64,000 nt of DNA from Stercorarius parasiticus (Eukaryota > Chordata > Aves > Charadriiformes > Stercorariidae). The stretch is from contig VWZL01001934.1 in the NCBI GenBank assembly GCA_013396915.1, positions 79,122 through 143,121 of the forward strand, in the 5' to 3' direction. Below, piece after piece: positions 12,443-24,477 of the stretch. The notes under the pieces are model-generated. The model did not search any database. It was given only the letters and a program-made list of their open reading frames with translations, and was not told the origin of the DNA. Within the stretch, counting starts at the first letter, position 1. Each line of letters begins with the position of its first letter. The position numbers and the translations under genes are program-made.

Positions 12443-15041
12443 GGGAAACAAAAATACAACTCAATTCATTCCAGTTTTTTGCTTATAGCAAGATGTGTCT
12501 GGTTGTAAGAGAGCTTTTTAAACCTACACTGTCCACCGTGTGCTGAGGCACTTTAAACTACTGCTGCCCTAAAGATGTCATTCTGAGCATGGAGCCTCCA
12601 GCAAGCAGGAGATCACGAGTGCCATATGCTGGTATTGTACGGTACGGATTTTGCAGCCATGAGTAGGTGTCTGGAAAATTGCTGGTTCCTCCACTCACTT
12701 CCCGTGTATCTGCAAGGATGCACGTTACCTGCTGGCTTTCCAGCCCTGGATAAACATGCACCACCTCACCTCTGCCGTGCCCCCAGGGGGTTGGGAAGGA
12801 ATACCATGGTAGGAGGGGAGGAGCAGAGTGGTTTAGGGACCTGGGTTCCCAGCGCTCATGGCTGGTGCTGTATTGGTGCAGCGTGTAGGATGGGAACAAG
12901 CAGCCGGCAGAAACTCCACCGGGTGCCAGTGCCCACCAGACCCCATGGAGCTATGGCTGCGGGCACAGAAGAGTTAGTCAGAGCCACAGGTAGAACATAC
13001 CTTCCCCATCGCTCATCCCATCCTCAGTTCTTGAGGAAAAATGCTAAAAATTACACTAGGGCGAGTATTCGGTTTCATTCTCTGAAAAGTTAAGCACACG
13101 TTTTCATAAACCGGCAGATGAATTCCTTAATTATTTTATTGTGTTATATTGATTTGCCATGTTCTTGTTTATGCTTTACCCTGGGTCTAGTTATTTACTT
13201 TTCCTTGTAGAATCTTTATCAACACTCAGATACTCACAGAACATCTTTTTTGTTTACTTCACTTATTTATTTGTATTTACTGTGATCAAAGTAGTATTTA
13301 AATACTGCTGCGTGTGGAGATGACAGGTTGCTTCTGGACCCAGAAAACTGGAGGTACAGAATGAGAGATTTAATAGCTGTTAAATAAAAGAGAAGGGGGA
13401 AGAAAAGAGAGAAATCATTGTATCTTTTGCTTAATATAAGGCAAGCATAGGGTTAAAAAAAATTCCAGATCAGAGATCTAATTCGCAAGCTCTTGCAGGT
13501 TTGCCCATCGAGTAGGTGTTAATTTGGGAGGACTGGAGTATAAATAGGGAAGCCCAGGACTAGGAAGGCTTTTTTCCTTCTCCCTCTGGTGTCTTTTTTT
13601 CTTTTTTTTTAATGAACTGAAGACAGGACAGTGCTAATCAAGTGCTGGAAGATTAATTTGAAGAAAGTGAGTTGTAATTATAACTTTGATGTCCATTAAT
13701 GTCTTAGCTGACAGGCTGGGAACTGCAGGACGGAAGTTGGCGGTGAATTCTATTTTATGGAAGCTATGTCACTCAGTAAAGTCTTACGGAAGACAGCACA
13801 AGGTTGTCGTGGCTGACTCTTCAAAGTGATTCTTCCCTTCTAGTATGTGTACTGGGTAGTGAAGCCTAGTGAACGAGTTATTTTCTATAAGCCTCTCTTG
13901 CCATAAGATGAATTAATTTAAATCAAAATATAACTTTGAAAGCTAGCAATGGATTTCTCCTGTTATTCAAGACAACAGCTTAAAGCTGAATTTGTGGGAG
14001 CGTCTGGGAGTGCAAAAGTGAGGTTTTGTAAGAAGAGGTAATAGCTTTTTCTAGACAAATTCTGTTAAGCTTTCAGCTGTGAGAATAGCTGAAAGAAAAT
14101 TGCCCTGAGCTTTAATGGAGAGATCCAGAGATAAGGATCTGAGGCTGGGAGTCACAGCGCTGCTGTTCCCAAAAACTATTTGAATTACTTACTTTCATAA
14201 AAGCAATAGAAAAAGATGCCAGACTCCTTCCTCCTTCTGCAGCTACATGCATGCCTTTTGAAGTATGTTATGAATTTCCTGGATATGAGAAAGATATTTA
14301 CAAAGCATCAACTGCTTGCTCAGGAACGGAAAACATAAGCCCCCAGGGACAGCTTAATAAATGGCAGAAACCTCATACTCCTGTAAGTAGGAGAGCCATC
14401 AAATTACCCAGTTTCAGTGGCTGTGACAAAAGCCTCCTGGCAGGAAATCCTGTTGCGCAATTCTATTTCCTTGTTGCTTCCTGTGCTGTAATTTTTTCAG
14501 AAACAATCCATCTCTCGACTGTTGTGAAGGGCTGCGGGAGCTGAGTTTTTGCTTTTTCTTAATTTATTCTTTGCTTGACTTTTCTCTCAGGTCCCTTTGA
14601 GAAATCCTAAAGCCAAGCTTGTTCTCCCCAAGATGCCCTAGTGCTCTTTCTGCTCGCTCTGGACAATTTGTAAGTATTGAAATGTGAGTTGATTTTTCTG
14701 TGACTCAGCAATCGAGCCTTCTGTGAACAGAGCACAGATGTGAAAGAGGCGCTGATAAAGGAGGAATGCATTGGATTGTGACAATGCAAAAGGCAGTGAG
14801 AAAATGCAGGAGTTCCCATCAGTCCAGATAAAGAAGTTCTCCAGGGGAGTAGAGCAGATTTTCCTCATAGCTTTTGATGTTGCGCCGCTCCAATAATTGC
14901 TTGGATGTGCCTGGGATGCCTGAGACTCCTTTCTTTGGTGCAAAAGGAAAGATGAGTTGCTTCTGTATATGTGCCCATATACTTCACATATTGAAAGGAC
15001 TGTGATCTTTGCTGGTTTTACGTACGCACACATATGCAAAG

Positions 15042-15091
15042 ACATATATAAAACCCAATATATATGTATATTTTATATATATAAAAAATAA
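15042..15091. repeat. TA-rich low-complexity tract
   Basis: Alternating TA blocks (catatataaaa, atatatatgtatatttt, atatatataaaa) form a low-complexity AT tract of about 50 bp. Confidence 0.75.
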
Positions 15092-18000
15092 GTTGCTATC
15101 TACTGAATCGTTGCTCTAACTGGTGGGGAGATAAAAATACGCATGTGGCAGATGCGTGTTCACCTTGTTTAATGGTTGTATTCTCCAACAGCCCAAATGG
15201 CCTCGTAGCTCAAGCTCCCTGAAGAGCAGCGACTTGGGTGGTACACTGTGTGCACTGGTCACATTTAACAGTACTTCTGGATGCTTTAGGTTCAAATGCA
15301 AGCGTTGCCGTGTTGTGAATGCATTGGAGAATGTCATGGAGCTACAGAGCTTGTGAAATAAAAGCAGATGCCCAGTTTATCCTTTTACATGGAGAGTGGA
15401 AGATGGCTTGACCACATGGACAGAGAGAGAGAAATAAACACAGCGTTCCTCTAACAGACTCAAACTAGTAAAAAAGAGGCCCTTAGTGCTGCAGAGCTAC
15501 TTTTCTTGTGGAAATTTTCTTGCATATTTAGGCTCCTAAATCAAGTTAGGCCTTTAGGAAGGGCTGTGAACCAAGAATAATCTCCCTAGTTTTCTATAGC
15601 CTCTGCTCCAAAGGCTCACCCATAATCTTGCATTGATAATGGCTGGTGATTCCATCCTAGGACCACAGTTTTATCTTTTAAAAAAAAGTACTACTCCATA
15701 AAGCAGTTCTCCAGTAAGTTAATCGGTCACCAAGAGGGAAAAATGAAAACCAGAAAACCAAACCCAAAAACCTCCAGGGGCTGCAGAAATTATGACGCCA
15801 CTTTTAAAATGCAGTAGCAATTCTTCTGATTGCTCAAGAATATCAGGCTCTTGCTCCCGCCCTCAACTTAGTAAGACCCACTGCTGTGCATCTTGCCCAG
15901 ATAGTGCTCATTCATTCACAAACACATTCTAGTTAATTTTACAGCCCATGATGCCTGCCAGCACGTATTGCATTCTGGGACACCTGTGCAATACACTGAT
16001 CTCTTCAGACTGCTAACATATACTTTCACTGACATCGATTTTTGTGCTTATCAAGCCGAATGAAAGACCCTACCAAAGCAGAATGCAATTTACTTTCTAA
16101 TAAAACTTAAATAGAAGTCAATATATCACTGAAAATCTCTTTTCAATGTGATAGTAATTAAAGCTATATATTACTGGAAGCATTAAAAGCTTAATACACT
16201 TTCACGTATATTTATATAGCTTATATTTAATCTTTGTACTTGCAGCGAGAGCCTCAAGCATGATTCCCCCCTCCCTTTTTCTGCCTCCCTGTGTGAAATG
16301 TATAGATAACATTTGCAAAGCCGTGGAAATTGAACAAGATTTAAACCTTATTAGCTGTAATTCATACGATTATCATATTTGACAAATTTACCTTCAACTA
16401 AACACGCGGAAATAAATGTTTCATTAAGAATGATGAATATGTATGTCTTTCCACCTCCTACCTTTGCGTGCTTTCCAAATATTTGCATGTGAAGGCACCG
16501 GTTTGGTTTATAACAAAGAACAAACACCTAGGGAGAGAAAAAACCAAATCTGTAATATCACTTGTACAATTTGCAGAGTACAACTTCTAGTATTAGAAAA
16601 GTTTAGCTAATAGAGACATCATAAATCACCGTGAGTCTCTTCTATGTCGACACAGAAATAGTTCAAGTGGAAAGCTAGATTCTCCTTGTGGTACAAATCA
16701 GCAGATTGCTGGGGAGAGATAAATACAGTGGCATCTACAGAATTTTTCAATCAGTATTACATCATCTATACAAACTGCTTAATTCTATAAACTGTTTCTG
16801 TACCTGAGTAATTATTTTCAATACTTTTTTCCAGGCAAATATTATCTTCAGTATCTGGGATGGGAGAATCTGCGGTGGAGGCTATAGTCCTTTGGTTACA
16901 CATAGGTGTTTAGACTGACTAAACTACATTATATTTATGGTGTTAAATTTTTAAGCTGAAATTATAGTTCCTTATGAAAGAAAATACAAAAGCGCCTACC
17001 TGTCATGTATTGACCTTCAACTATTAGGTTTTTTTAATGCATTTAAAAGCTGAATTTTGGAGCTCTCATTTATACAGTGTCAATATTTCCAAATTCTATC
17101 AGCACTTATCTGGTCAAAAAGCATAGAGGTTCATTGTATTGCAATATGGAAGAAAGCTTTTTATACGATTACTAGAAAAATATGCTAACATCTAAGGTTC
17201 TACCATCATTCTAGACAAAACTAACAAATAACATTCTGTTTTGTGGTCCAAGTCGTGCTGTAATGACATTCAGGTCCCTCCCAGCCTGATTCTTGTTGGC
17301 AAGGGCAGTCACTGGGCAGTGCTTTACAGCCTGATAGCTGTGCTCAGATGGAATAGCAGCCAAAAATGGGAGGCAGCAGCCCTTGGGTCTCACCAGCTTG
17401 CTGCAGGTAGAGGGCAAAGGCAAGATAAAGGTGATGAGCAATTCCCAGCATGTCTAACTTCCAGACGAAGCCTAAAAGGCTTTTAATTTGCATGCCACAA
17501 CTCTCTAGTCAACCTGCAACTGCTGCCTAATGGCAAAACATCTGATGCGAATTGACTTAGAAATGCCAAATTTAAATATAGATGTGCTGCAAAGTGGTAG
17601 GATAGCTCTAGAACTGGGGAGGTTGCTAGTCCTCATATACATGCGAAATAGCAACAGATCAAAGGGGGAAAAAGAAACCACACAAAATAGCAAGGCATAA
17701 TAATGACAGTCCCTTGCCAAATAAACTTGCTGTGCCTACGGTACCTAAACTGTGGTTTGCAGATATCTTGGAATATGTAGATTACTTCTAAGGGATTTAC
17801 ATATCAGTATTTAGCTAAGAAAAACATTTTCTCCTGTACAGGAATTCTTCATAAAGGATTCTACACCTCCGTTAGAGGAAAAAAAAAAAAAGAAAATCAG
17901 AAAAGATTGAAAAGCACTGTACAAAACGGAAATTTCCAAACTTCTATTCTTTACTTGTATACTACAATAAGAGTAGTGTAGTTACAGAGGCAAAGCCACT

Positions 18001-18203
18001 TAGCTATCTGATAAGTGGTAGGCTTACAAGAACTCCCAGCTTTCCACCGCTGTCAAGAAAACCATAAGCGCAGCAGCAGATTACCAGTGACAGCGTGGCA
18101 ATACTTCTTACAGTAAACATAGTTATAGTGCATCGGTTTCCGTATTTTGAACAGAAAGAACATTTACCTTCAACAGAGACAATATTGTATGCTGCTTGGT
18201 TTT

Positions 18204-18248
18204 GATTCTGGTTTTGGTGTTTGTTTTGGTTGGTTTTTTTTTTTTTTG
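18204..18248. repeat. GT/T-rich low-complexity tract
   Basis: A GGTTTTG-rich stretch followed by about 16 T. Similar G/T-rich tracts ending in poly(T) recur at 24,436-24,477 and 36,055-36,093. Confidence 0.6.
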
Positions 18249-21200
18249 AACAGGAACAATTTCAGTTTCGATGCAATCTTCTTATTAATACTTGATCCAA
18301 TTTTCTTGAACTGCTTTTTGTTCTCATGCGCTTTTATCTTCAGCTCTTTCTAGCTGTATTTCTCAGGAGGAAACTTGAATTTCAGCTGGTATATCTTAAA
18401 CACAGACTCACAAAATATTTTAAATAGAAAAGTACTTCTAAGTTTGCACCGTGAAATTAACAGACAGGAAGGTGGTTCTAGCGTGGGGGGGAAAAAAAGG
18501 ACTTGAATTCTTCTGTCATAAATTATAGCGACCTTGGACATAAGAATAATTTCTTCTTGGTTTTGAATGCCTTTTGTTCATTATCAGACTACGTGTAGCC
18601 TGTCAATTGCTTATCTCATGCCCTGCTGTAACCCAGAGAGCTATTATGCCCATCTGTTGTTTTCTTTTGAACTCTGGAAACTTCTCCTGTATGCATCAAG
18701 TCTGTGACTGCTTTTCATTCATCTTCTGCTTTTAAACTTTCAGGATTTACCACAAAAAGCAGTCGTAATTTCATTTTCCCTTCTAAAGCACTGTCTTAAG
18801 GGCAAAAAATGTTCAAAGGAAACTTGTAAATAAAATACAGCTGGTAAATCAAGTGATGGGCATGTTCATCCCGGTAGTGCTGAAAATCCCAGTTTAACAA
18901 TAATAGTAGAGCAAGTTACTTTGGTACTATATTACTTTCAAACTGGCCATGAAAATTGCTTTGAAATTGCCCCCTCCCTGCCTTCCCCTGCCCCAGAAAA
19001 GTTGGCAAATGAAAGAAGTAAAGGGTGTAGCGGGAGCAGAAAATCTTAAGCAAAGGGCTTCTGCTCAATAGGAGCGGCAGTAGATAGGCCCATATGTTTC
19101 GTTCAAATGGCTAACGTATGAAATATCCTTTGGCTTGATTGAAAGGTGTTTCTCAAGGAGGTCTTTCATTCCCATAAATCATACAATGAGAGGTCAGGGA
19201 ATCCTCTTCATATTTCCCAATTAACAGTTAAGTAATCTCGGAGTGACAATTGTTAAACTGCCTCCATCGATCCAATTACACCAGTAATATAGTTCTCCTG
19301 AACGGTTGCTACATGTGTCAGGAATGTATCAAGACGTTTCCCCAGTTAACAGAAATATTGCCAGCGGATTAGCAGGCCATAAAATTATGTCAGTCCTAGC
19401 AGTGATTCTCTTGACAAGGCAACTAATGTTTTTACTTCTGTTACGTAGGTCATATCTGCTCAGCCTTCTGCTTGGCTGCCCAGCTGTGTGCCGCCCAGGT
19501 AATCTTCCAGGAAAAGTACAGGATGAGCAAATGTACGTGTGAAAGGGGGTATCATTTACCATCTGGTCTGCATTGCTTGAGTCCCATTATGAATTTTATG
19601 AATAACTTGTATATTCTTCTTAAAAACAGAAAGCTTTTGAGCTTTTCCTTAGTATTGAAGCAAATCTACCAGTAGAGTTTTATCATTTAAAGCTGACTTG
19701 AAAGAGAAGAGGCTTAAGCCCTTCCTATTCCTGCTTTGATCAAAAGCAGACCTTTGAAACTGTCGATTTGAAATCAGCACTGCTTCCTTAGTGAAGAGAA
19801 ACCCTGGATATTTGAAATTAAGTTATTTAGAGGCACTGTCAGGGCAAACAGCCTAATAGATAGAATTCCAGAGTAGAAGGTTAAAGATCTTGGGGCAGTT
19901 TGAACAGGAGCGAGTACCTATAAGAACTGATGCTTTAATTTACTAGCATTATAGTAGGTCAGATCTGGGAAAATCTGCCAGCATTGGTGCAGACGGTGTC
20001 ATGCTCCACATGAGTCAATATTCCAAGCTTTTTCCTTCAGGATATGGTATTCACTGAAAAATGTCATTGGTCAAAGAAATAAGGAATAGAGGATGCTCAG
20101 AGGCATCCAGCTTTCTAACCTGTAGTGTCATGCCTGTTCCCCAAATCTATCAAAGCATCCTTTCAGGCAGCAATATCAGAGGAGTTGGTCATCAGCTCTG
20201 CCGTGGATGAAAGGAACCAGGTTACCTGCTAGTGCACCTTTAGCAGCTTTACAGCACATCTCTCTGTAACAGCGGCTGTTGCATAGAGCAGAAATCTCTC
20301 TGAAGAAAATCACTGCCTGAATAACTGCGCCCTGTATGTTCTGCTTTGTTTCAGAGCTGCTGTGTGACACGCAAAGTGAGAGTGTTTTCGCTTTGTCTCT
20401 TAGGGGAAATCTTGGTAACTGCCTCAACCAATTGTTAAAAGCCACAAATCAGGAAGTCGAAATGACAGAATGCTTTAGCAGCCGTTGTGTGCAGAAAGAG
20501 ACAAGACAGGAAGCCGAGTACAGAAATCTAATTAATATAACCACGTAAAAGCAAGGCTAGACTTAAACTTGCGGAATACTGACATACCTCCTAAACATAG
20601 CAGAAGTGTGGTTTCCTCCCAGCTGTGGAAACTTCTAGAGATGCCTAAATATTATACAGATATACTGGAAATACCCTTCAAAGAAAATGGATAATATGAT
20701 CTAAAAGAGTATTTTGTTTTCCTTGCTCTCAGACTGACAATAGAGTTGACAGATTAGATCTTTCCGTTAAGTAACATGCAATAAGAGTTGTTTTGTTTAT
20801 TTTGAACCAATTTGTAATTCTCCGTCTACTAAAGGAATGTTAGTTCCGACACCTTTTCTGCCAAGCACTCAAAACAATACGTAACATTGAACACCACTGC
20901 AAAGCTATGCCTGCCAACATCACTTTGAAGAGATGTCTGGACGTGTTGTGTGAGAAAACCTTAATAAACTGAGCTGAATGGCATAATTCAATACAGTAAG
21001 AATTATTTTAAAAGCACTATTGAGCTATAGTAGACACATTTGGAAAATATTTTATTAATTGTGTATCTGGTTGTAGTTGTCATAGTAGCTTGCACTTTCA
21101 CACAATGAAACATTCCATACTCTCCCACTTTTCCCCCCACCCTCGGATTGGAAAGGTCACTGCAAAAAGCTGTTTGAACTATATGTGCCGTTCACTTACA

Positions 21201-21400
21201 CTTTTGTTCTGGTAAAATATGTGCTCATGAGCAGCAACCTAGTTTTGAAGGTCTGCACTTTAGTTTTAGTGCTGCAGTAGCAATAACTAAGGGATCAGTC
21301 AGAGTGACAGATATTTAGTGTATTCATTATTTTTTTTTGCCAGCATCTACAATCCTTCTCCAGCAATTTTATTTCACAGCAGTGATGCCCTCTGAATTAC

Positions 21401-21451
21401 GGAAAAAAAACCCAAACCAAAACAAAAAAAACAAACCAAAACCCCAAAAAA
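21401..21451. repeat. A-rich low-complexity tract
   Basis: A run of A blocks separated by C (aaaacaaaaaaaacaaacc and similar), about 50 bp. It resembles the reverse complement of the G/T-rich tracts elsewhere in the window. Confidence 0.7.
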
Positions 21452-21911
21452 CAAGCTATGCCTGTCTATGTACAGAAGTTTTTCCTGCCTTGTAAATTGT
21501 TTGTTGACCCTAAATTCAAAACTCACAATTTCTAACTTTCCTTCCTCCATCTATAAACTTGACAGTAGCATATCTTGTCCTGCACAGGCATGTTGTAGAG
21601 AAAGATACTGAGTTTTATAGCGTAACTGGTTACGGACAAACGTAATAAGTTTGGGTGTCAACTACTAAGCTATTCATAGGATTTAAATCACAGCCTCTTA
21701 CATGCATTGAATCTGTTAGGCAAGAAAAATTCCAGTCACACTGTCACACTCTGTAGTCAGCCAAGTGTCCTGTTTTGTGAAATGCTGATAGAAGGCTGGG
21801 GTGGGAAGGGATCACGAAAAGCTTACGAAGCTGCAGAACAAATTTCAAATGACACATTTATGAAGTCATGCAAACCAGAACACACAGCTAAGAAGGCGAG
21901 AAATGTTTTTC

Positions 21912-21945
21912 CTAGCTATAAAGTCATTGTAAGTTTTATAGCTAG
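21912..21945. repeat. Perfect 11-bp inverted repeat
   Basis: Arms CTAGCTATAAA (21,912-21,922) and TTTATAGCTAG (21,935-21,945) are exact reverse complements around a 12-nt spacer. They could form a cruciform or an RNA stem-loop. No gene or transposon boundary coincides with it. Confidence 0.85.
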
Positions 21946-22344
21946 TGAACAGAATAAAAGGCAGAAGGCTTAATCTTTGAAGACATAAGGATGAATTTGA
22001 TATTGAGATGAAGTAGTGCTTTTAAGACAAAATACTTCGTCATAGTATAATTTTATGTGTGTTTTTTGCATCCCATAACTCACTGAATCCAAAGGTATTT
22101 GAGAATAGTTTTAACTGTTCTGCTGATATGCAAATTAGGTGTTTCTGAAAGTTATGTGTAACTGCAAGTGAAACCAAGGATAACAATTTGCTTGCAGTTT
22201 CAGCCTTTTAGCTACTCTGTGTATTTATCAGAAGCTGTATTCTGAGTACGATTGGATGCTACACACAAAGAGCAGAAAGCAAGCAAGTCTGTCCACTCAC
22301 TTCTCCCATTTTCACCTCTCTTTAGCAGACTGTACTGAATTATA

Positions 22345-22397
22345 CCCATATATATACACACACACACTGAAGTATGTATATATACACTGAAGTATAT
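22345..22397. repeat. TA/CA simple repeat with duplicated 12-mer
   Basis: A short tatata/cacaca tract is followed by two exact copies of acactgaagtat at 22,364-22,375 and 22,384-22,395, 20 bp apart. Slippage within the simple repeat is the likely origin. Confidence 0.75.
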
Positions 22398-23365
22398 CCA
22401 CAATTTGTGAGAGAAACTCTACGACTGCTGTATCAAAAGTTCAGCACAAGTTTTTTCCCGATGACTTCTTCAGTCTTGACACTAAGTGGTGCACTCAAGT
22501 CTTTCTCTGAGATGCTAGGTTCTGTTCTGAAACATTGCAATCACAGTAAGTTGCGGTTCTTCTGAGGTATCCATATTAGGAAATTTTTAAGGAGCTGCAT
22601 TTAGTTTTCATCTGCAGAGGTATATAAATATTCAATAAAACTGAACATGAATTTTCTTGGTAAATATTTTTATTCTTTATTACACTCCAGGTCCAGGAGA
22701 GAGCAACTCTCAAAGAATTTAAATATGTCAAAATCTGTTATTAAAAAAAAGGCATTCTATAGAATTGATATCTTTATCCAAATGACGTTTGGCATTGTCT
22801 ATAATCTTTGTATTTTAAACTTGTTACAGAATGTACTGCTTTCTCAAACCCGGAACAAATTTTAATTCTCCTCTTCTGGAGCTAGGTAACTTGTGTTGCA
22901 TGAAGGTGTAGATTTCAGCTCAGAAGTGCAGCCTCTGTCTTGCCACCCTTTCAAGCCTTAGTTTTGCGAAGAGATCCTGCTCTTTCTGCTACATTTTGGC
23001 AGTTAATTGGGCTGAGGAGTGATGTATTGGAGTATGCTCAGGTGAGCAGCTCTGTGGTGGGTGTCATGCTGTTGGACACAAGCATTGCCCTGCATTTCTG
23101 AGTTTTTCTCTGAAATCCTAGTGCTTGTCAGGAGGTTATATCAAAGGACTTGTGTAATATGTGAAGGCTTAGGAGGAGTTCAGATGCGCCGAGGCCTCCT
23201 TGTGTCCCCTTCCCTGGCGCTCCTTTAACGAAATATTTAATCCTTTCATCATGATATCCCCCACTTGGCAGAAGACTCCAGGGACGGGTGAATAGGCCTT
23301 CTCCTGCCTGTCTACCTGCCGCTTCCTTCTCCCTCCCCGTGCGTCCGTGTCGCCGAGCAACCCCT

Positions 23366-23376
23366 AAAATGGCGGC
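23366..23376 (+). promoter_or_regulatory. YY1-like site
   Basis: The sequence AAAATGGCGGC matches the extended YY1 consensus (AANATGGCGGC) common near transcription starts of CpG-island promoters. It lies about 200-300 bp upstream of the likely start. Occupancy is inferred. Confidence 0.7.
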
Positions 23377-23501
23377 GCCTCCAGAGGCGGGACTCTCTTT
23401 CCCAGCAGGCACCGCGCGCGGGGGGGCGGTGCTGGCGGGAACGGGCTGCGGGAGGCGATTTACCTGCGGGGAGGTGGGACACAGGTAGGGCGCGGCGCGG
23501 G

Positions 23502-23520
23502 GGCTGCTGGGACTTGTAGT
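23502..23520 (-). promoter_or_regulatory. ZNF143/SBS-type ACTACAA motif, reverse
   Basis: Read on the reverse strand this is ACTACAAGTCCCAGCAGCC, close to the ZNF143/STAF long motif (ACTACAAnTCCCAGnATGC). It is one half of an opposed pair with the site at 23,574. Confidence 0.75.
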
Positions 23521-23573
23521 TCCGAGCGGGCGAGGCCGTTGGGGGAATCTGAGCGTCGGTCGGCAGAGCGCGA

Positions 23574-23592
23574 ACTACAACTCCCAGGGCGC
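23574..23592 (+). promoter_or_regulatory. ZNF143/SBS-type ACTACAA motif, forward
   Basis: ACTACAACTCCCAGGGCGC on the + strand is a second ZNF143/STAF-type motif, about 55 bp from the first and in the opposite orientation. ZNF143 sites usually lie within 100 bp upstream of the start site, consistent with exon 1 starting between here and 23,681. Confidence 0.75.
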
Positions 23593-23681
23593 CGCGGGAA
23601 GGAGCGGGCAGGGCGCCGGCGGAGGGCGGGGGGTACGAAAGGCAACCTGCCGCCGGTGCCGCTGGAGCTCGTTTTCCTTAG
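23593..23681 (+). other. C1orf159 exon 1 (5' UTR, 5' end approximate)
   Basis: The 3' boundary is set by the consensus donor gtaagg at 23,682. The 5' boundary is not visible and is placed just after the ZNF143-type motif, so it is approximate. This exon has no ATG leading into the main frame. Another possible donor (cacag|gtaggg at 23,484/23,485) could define an alternative first exon. Confidence 0.6.
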
Positions 23682-23830
23682 GTAAGGAGGTCGTGGGGGA
23701 GGGCGGTCGGTTCCGTCAGGCGGCGGCAGCGGCGGGAGGGAAGGAGGGCGGTAGAGCCTCTGGGGAGGGCAGTGGAGCCCCCGGGCGTTGCCCCATTGTT
23801 TGGGGCGTGGGAGGCGCCGCCGGGCAGGTG

Positions 23831-23837
23831 NNNNNNN
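23831..23837. other. Assembly gap (7 Ns) in the CpG island
   Basis: Seven consecutive n within GC-rich sequence, just inside intron 1. The true missing length is unknown. Confidence 0.98.
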
Positions 23838-24246
23838 GGCAGGGGAGGCGAGGCTGGGAGGGCGCCGGCGTGGCCGCGGGCCCTGTCAGCCGTCGCCCAG
23901 GGCCCCCCCGCCTCACGGTGTGCCGCCTGGTGTGTGAGGAGGGGTGTTGGGGCTGGCGTCCCGGCGGCGGCGATGTATTTACCGAGCGAGGCAGCTGGCA
24001 GGAGCACAGAGCACCCTCCTTCCCTCAGAAAATGCCCCCGAGGGGGTCCGGGGCGGGCGGTGGCAGCGGTTTGGCCTGTAAAGTAAAGCAGGGGAAGAGT
24101 CGCCCCTCGTTCCTCTTTCTTGCCTGGCTTTTTCCAGACTCATTGGTTCCTGAGGGTATGGTTGAAGGGCGGTATTCTCCACAGACACGTTTGGAAAAGA
24201 ATCATCTCTTTTCGTGGTCCAATAAAACTTTGTATGCTTTTTTCCT

Positions 24247-24361
24247 AATCATAGAAGCACAGAATCGTTCAGGTTGGAAGGGACCTTTGAAGTCATCTAG
24301 CTCCAACCTCCCTGCCCTGGGCAGGTTCAGTTTCCACTAGACCAGGTTGCTCAAAGCTCCA
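24247..24361 (-). mobile_element. CR1 LINE 3' end fragment, reverse orientation
   Basis: About 115 bp in intron 1 match the extreme CR1 3' UTR in reverse: a diverged terminal octamer block (aatcatagaagcacagaatc), then 'ggttggaagggacctttg', ending near 'ctagaccaggttgctcaaag'. It carries no coding remnant. Confidence 0.9.
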
Positions 24362-24435
24362 TTCATGAGTAATAACTGAACTCAGTTTACTACAGTTTTT
24401 GGCAGTCTGACACTTTATAGGGTTGTGGGTGTTTA

Positions 24436-24477
24436 GTGGGTTTTTTTTTTTGGTGTTGGGGTTTGTTTTTTTTTTTG
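24436..24477. repeat. G/T-rich low-complexity tract, intron 1
   Basis: Two poly(T) runs separated by ggtgttggggtttg. Low complexity, probably slippage-prone. Confidence 0.65.

Larger units (their letters stand above)
9613..23300. other. Intergenic region, no supported gene
   Basis: About 13.7 kb of AT-rich DNA between the CR1 copy and the CpG island. It holds simple repeats (C run near 12,424, TA-rich near 15,042, A-rich near 21,400, CA/TA near 22,345), a perfect inverted repeat at 21,912-21,945, and one strong exon-like segment at 14,243-14,382 discussed in the findings. A very AT-rich block lies at about 16,080-16,450. I see no protein-coding gene and no miR-200-family precursor. Confidence 0.55.
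23320..24060. promoter_or_regulatory. CpG-island promoter of C1orf159
   Basis: A sharp rise in G+C and CpG compared with the AT-rich flanks marks a CpG island of about 0.7 kb. It contains a YY1-like site, two opposed ACTACAA (ZNF143/SBS-type) motifs, and a consensus donor (cttag|gtaagg) at 23,681/23,682 that ends the presumed first exon. No TATA box is evident, as expected for a dispersed housekeeping promoter. Seven Ns at 23,831-23,837 mark an assembly gap in the most GC-rich part, just inside intron 1. On the opposite strand a good donor (ccgcag|gtaaat) reads leftward near 23,466, so divergent transcription is possible but unproven. Confidence 0.85.

Noticed and set aside
12626..13093. 155-codon forward frame
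   Set aside because: Low-complexity, GC-driven, starts at a non-canonical context, and no family match is recognised.
23693..24340. 215-codon open frame over the CpG island and intron 1
   Set aside because: It spans an N gap, is GC-driven with low-complexity Gly/Arg/Ala composition, and runs into the CR1 fragment. GC-rich islands commonly lack stops by composition.
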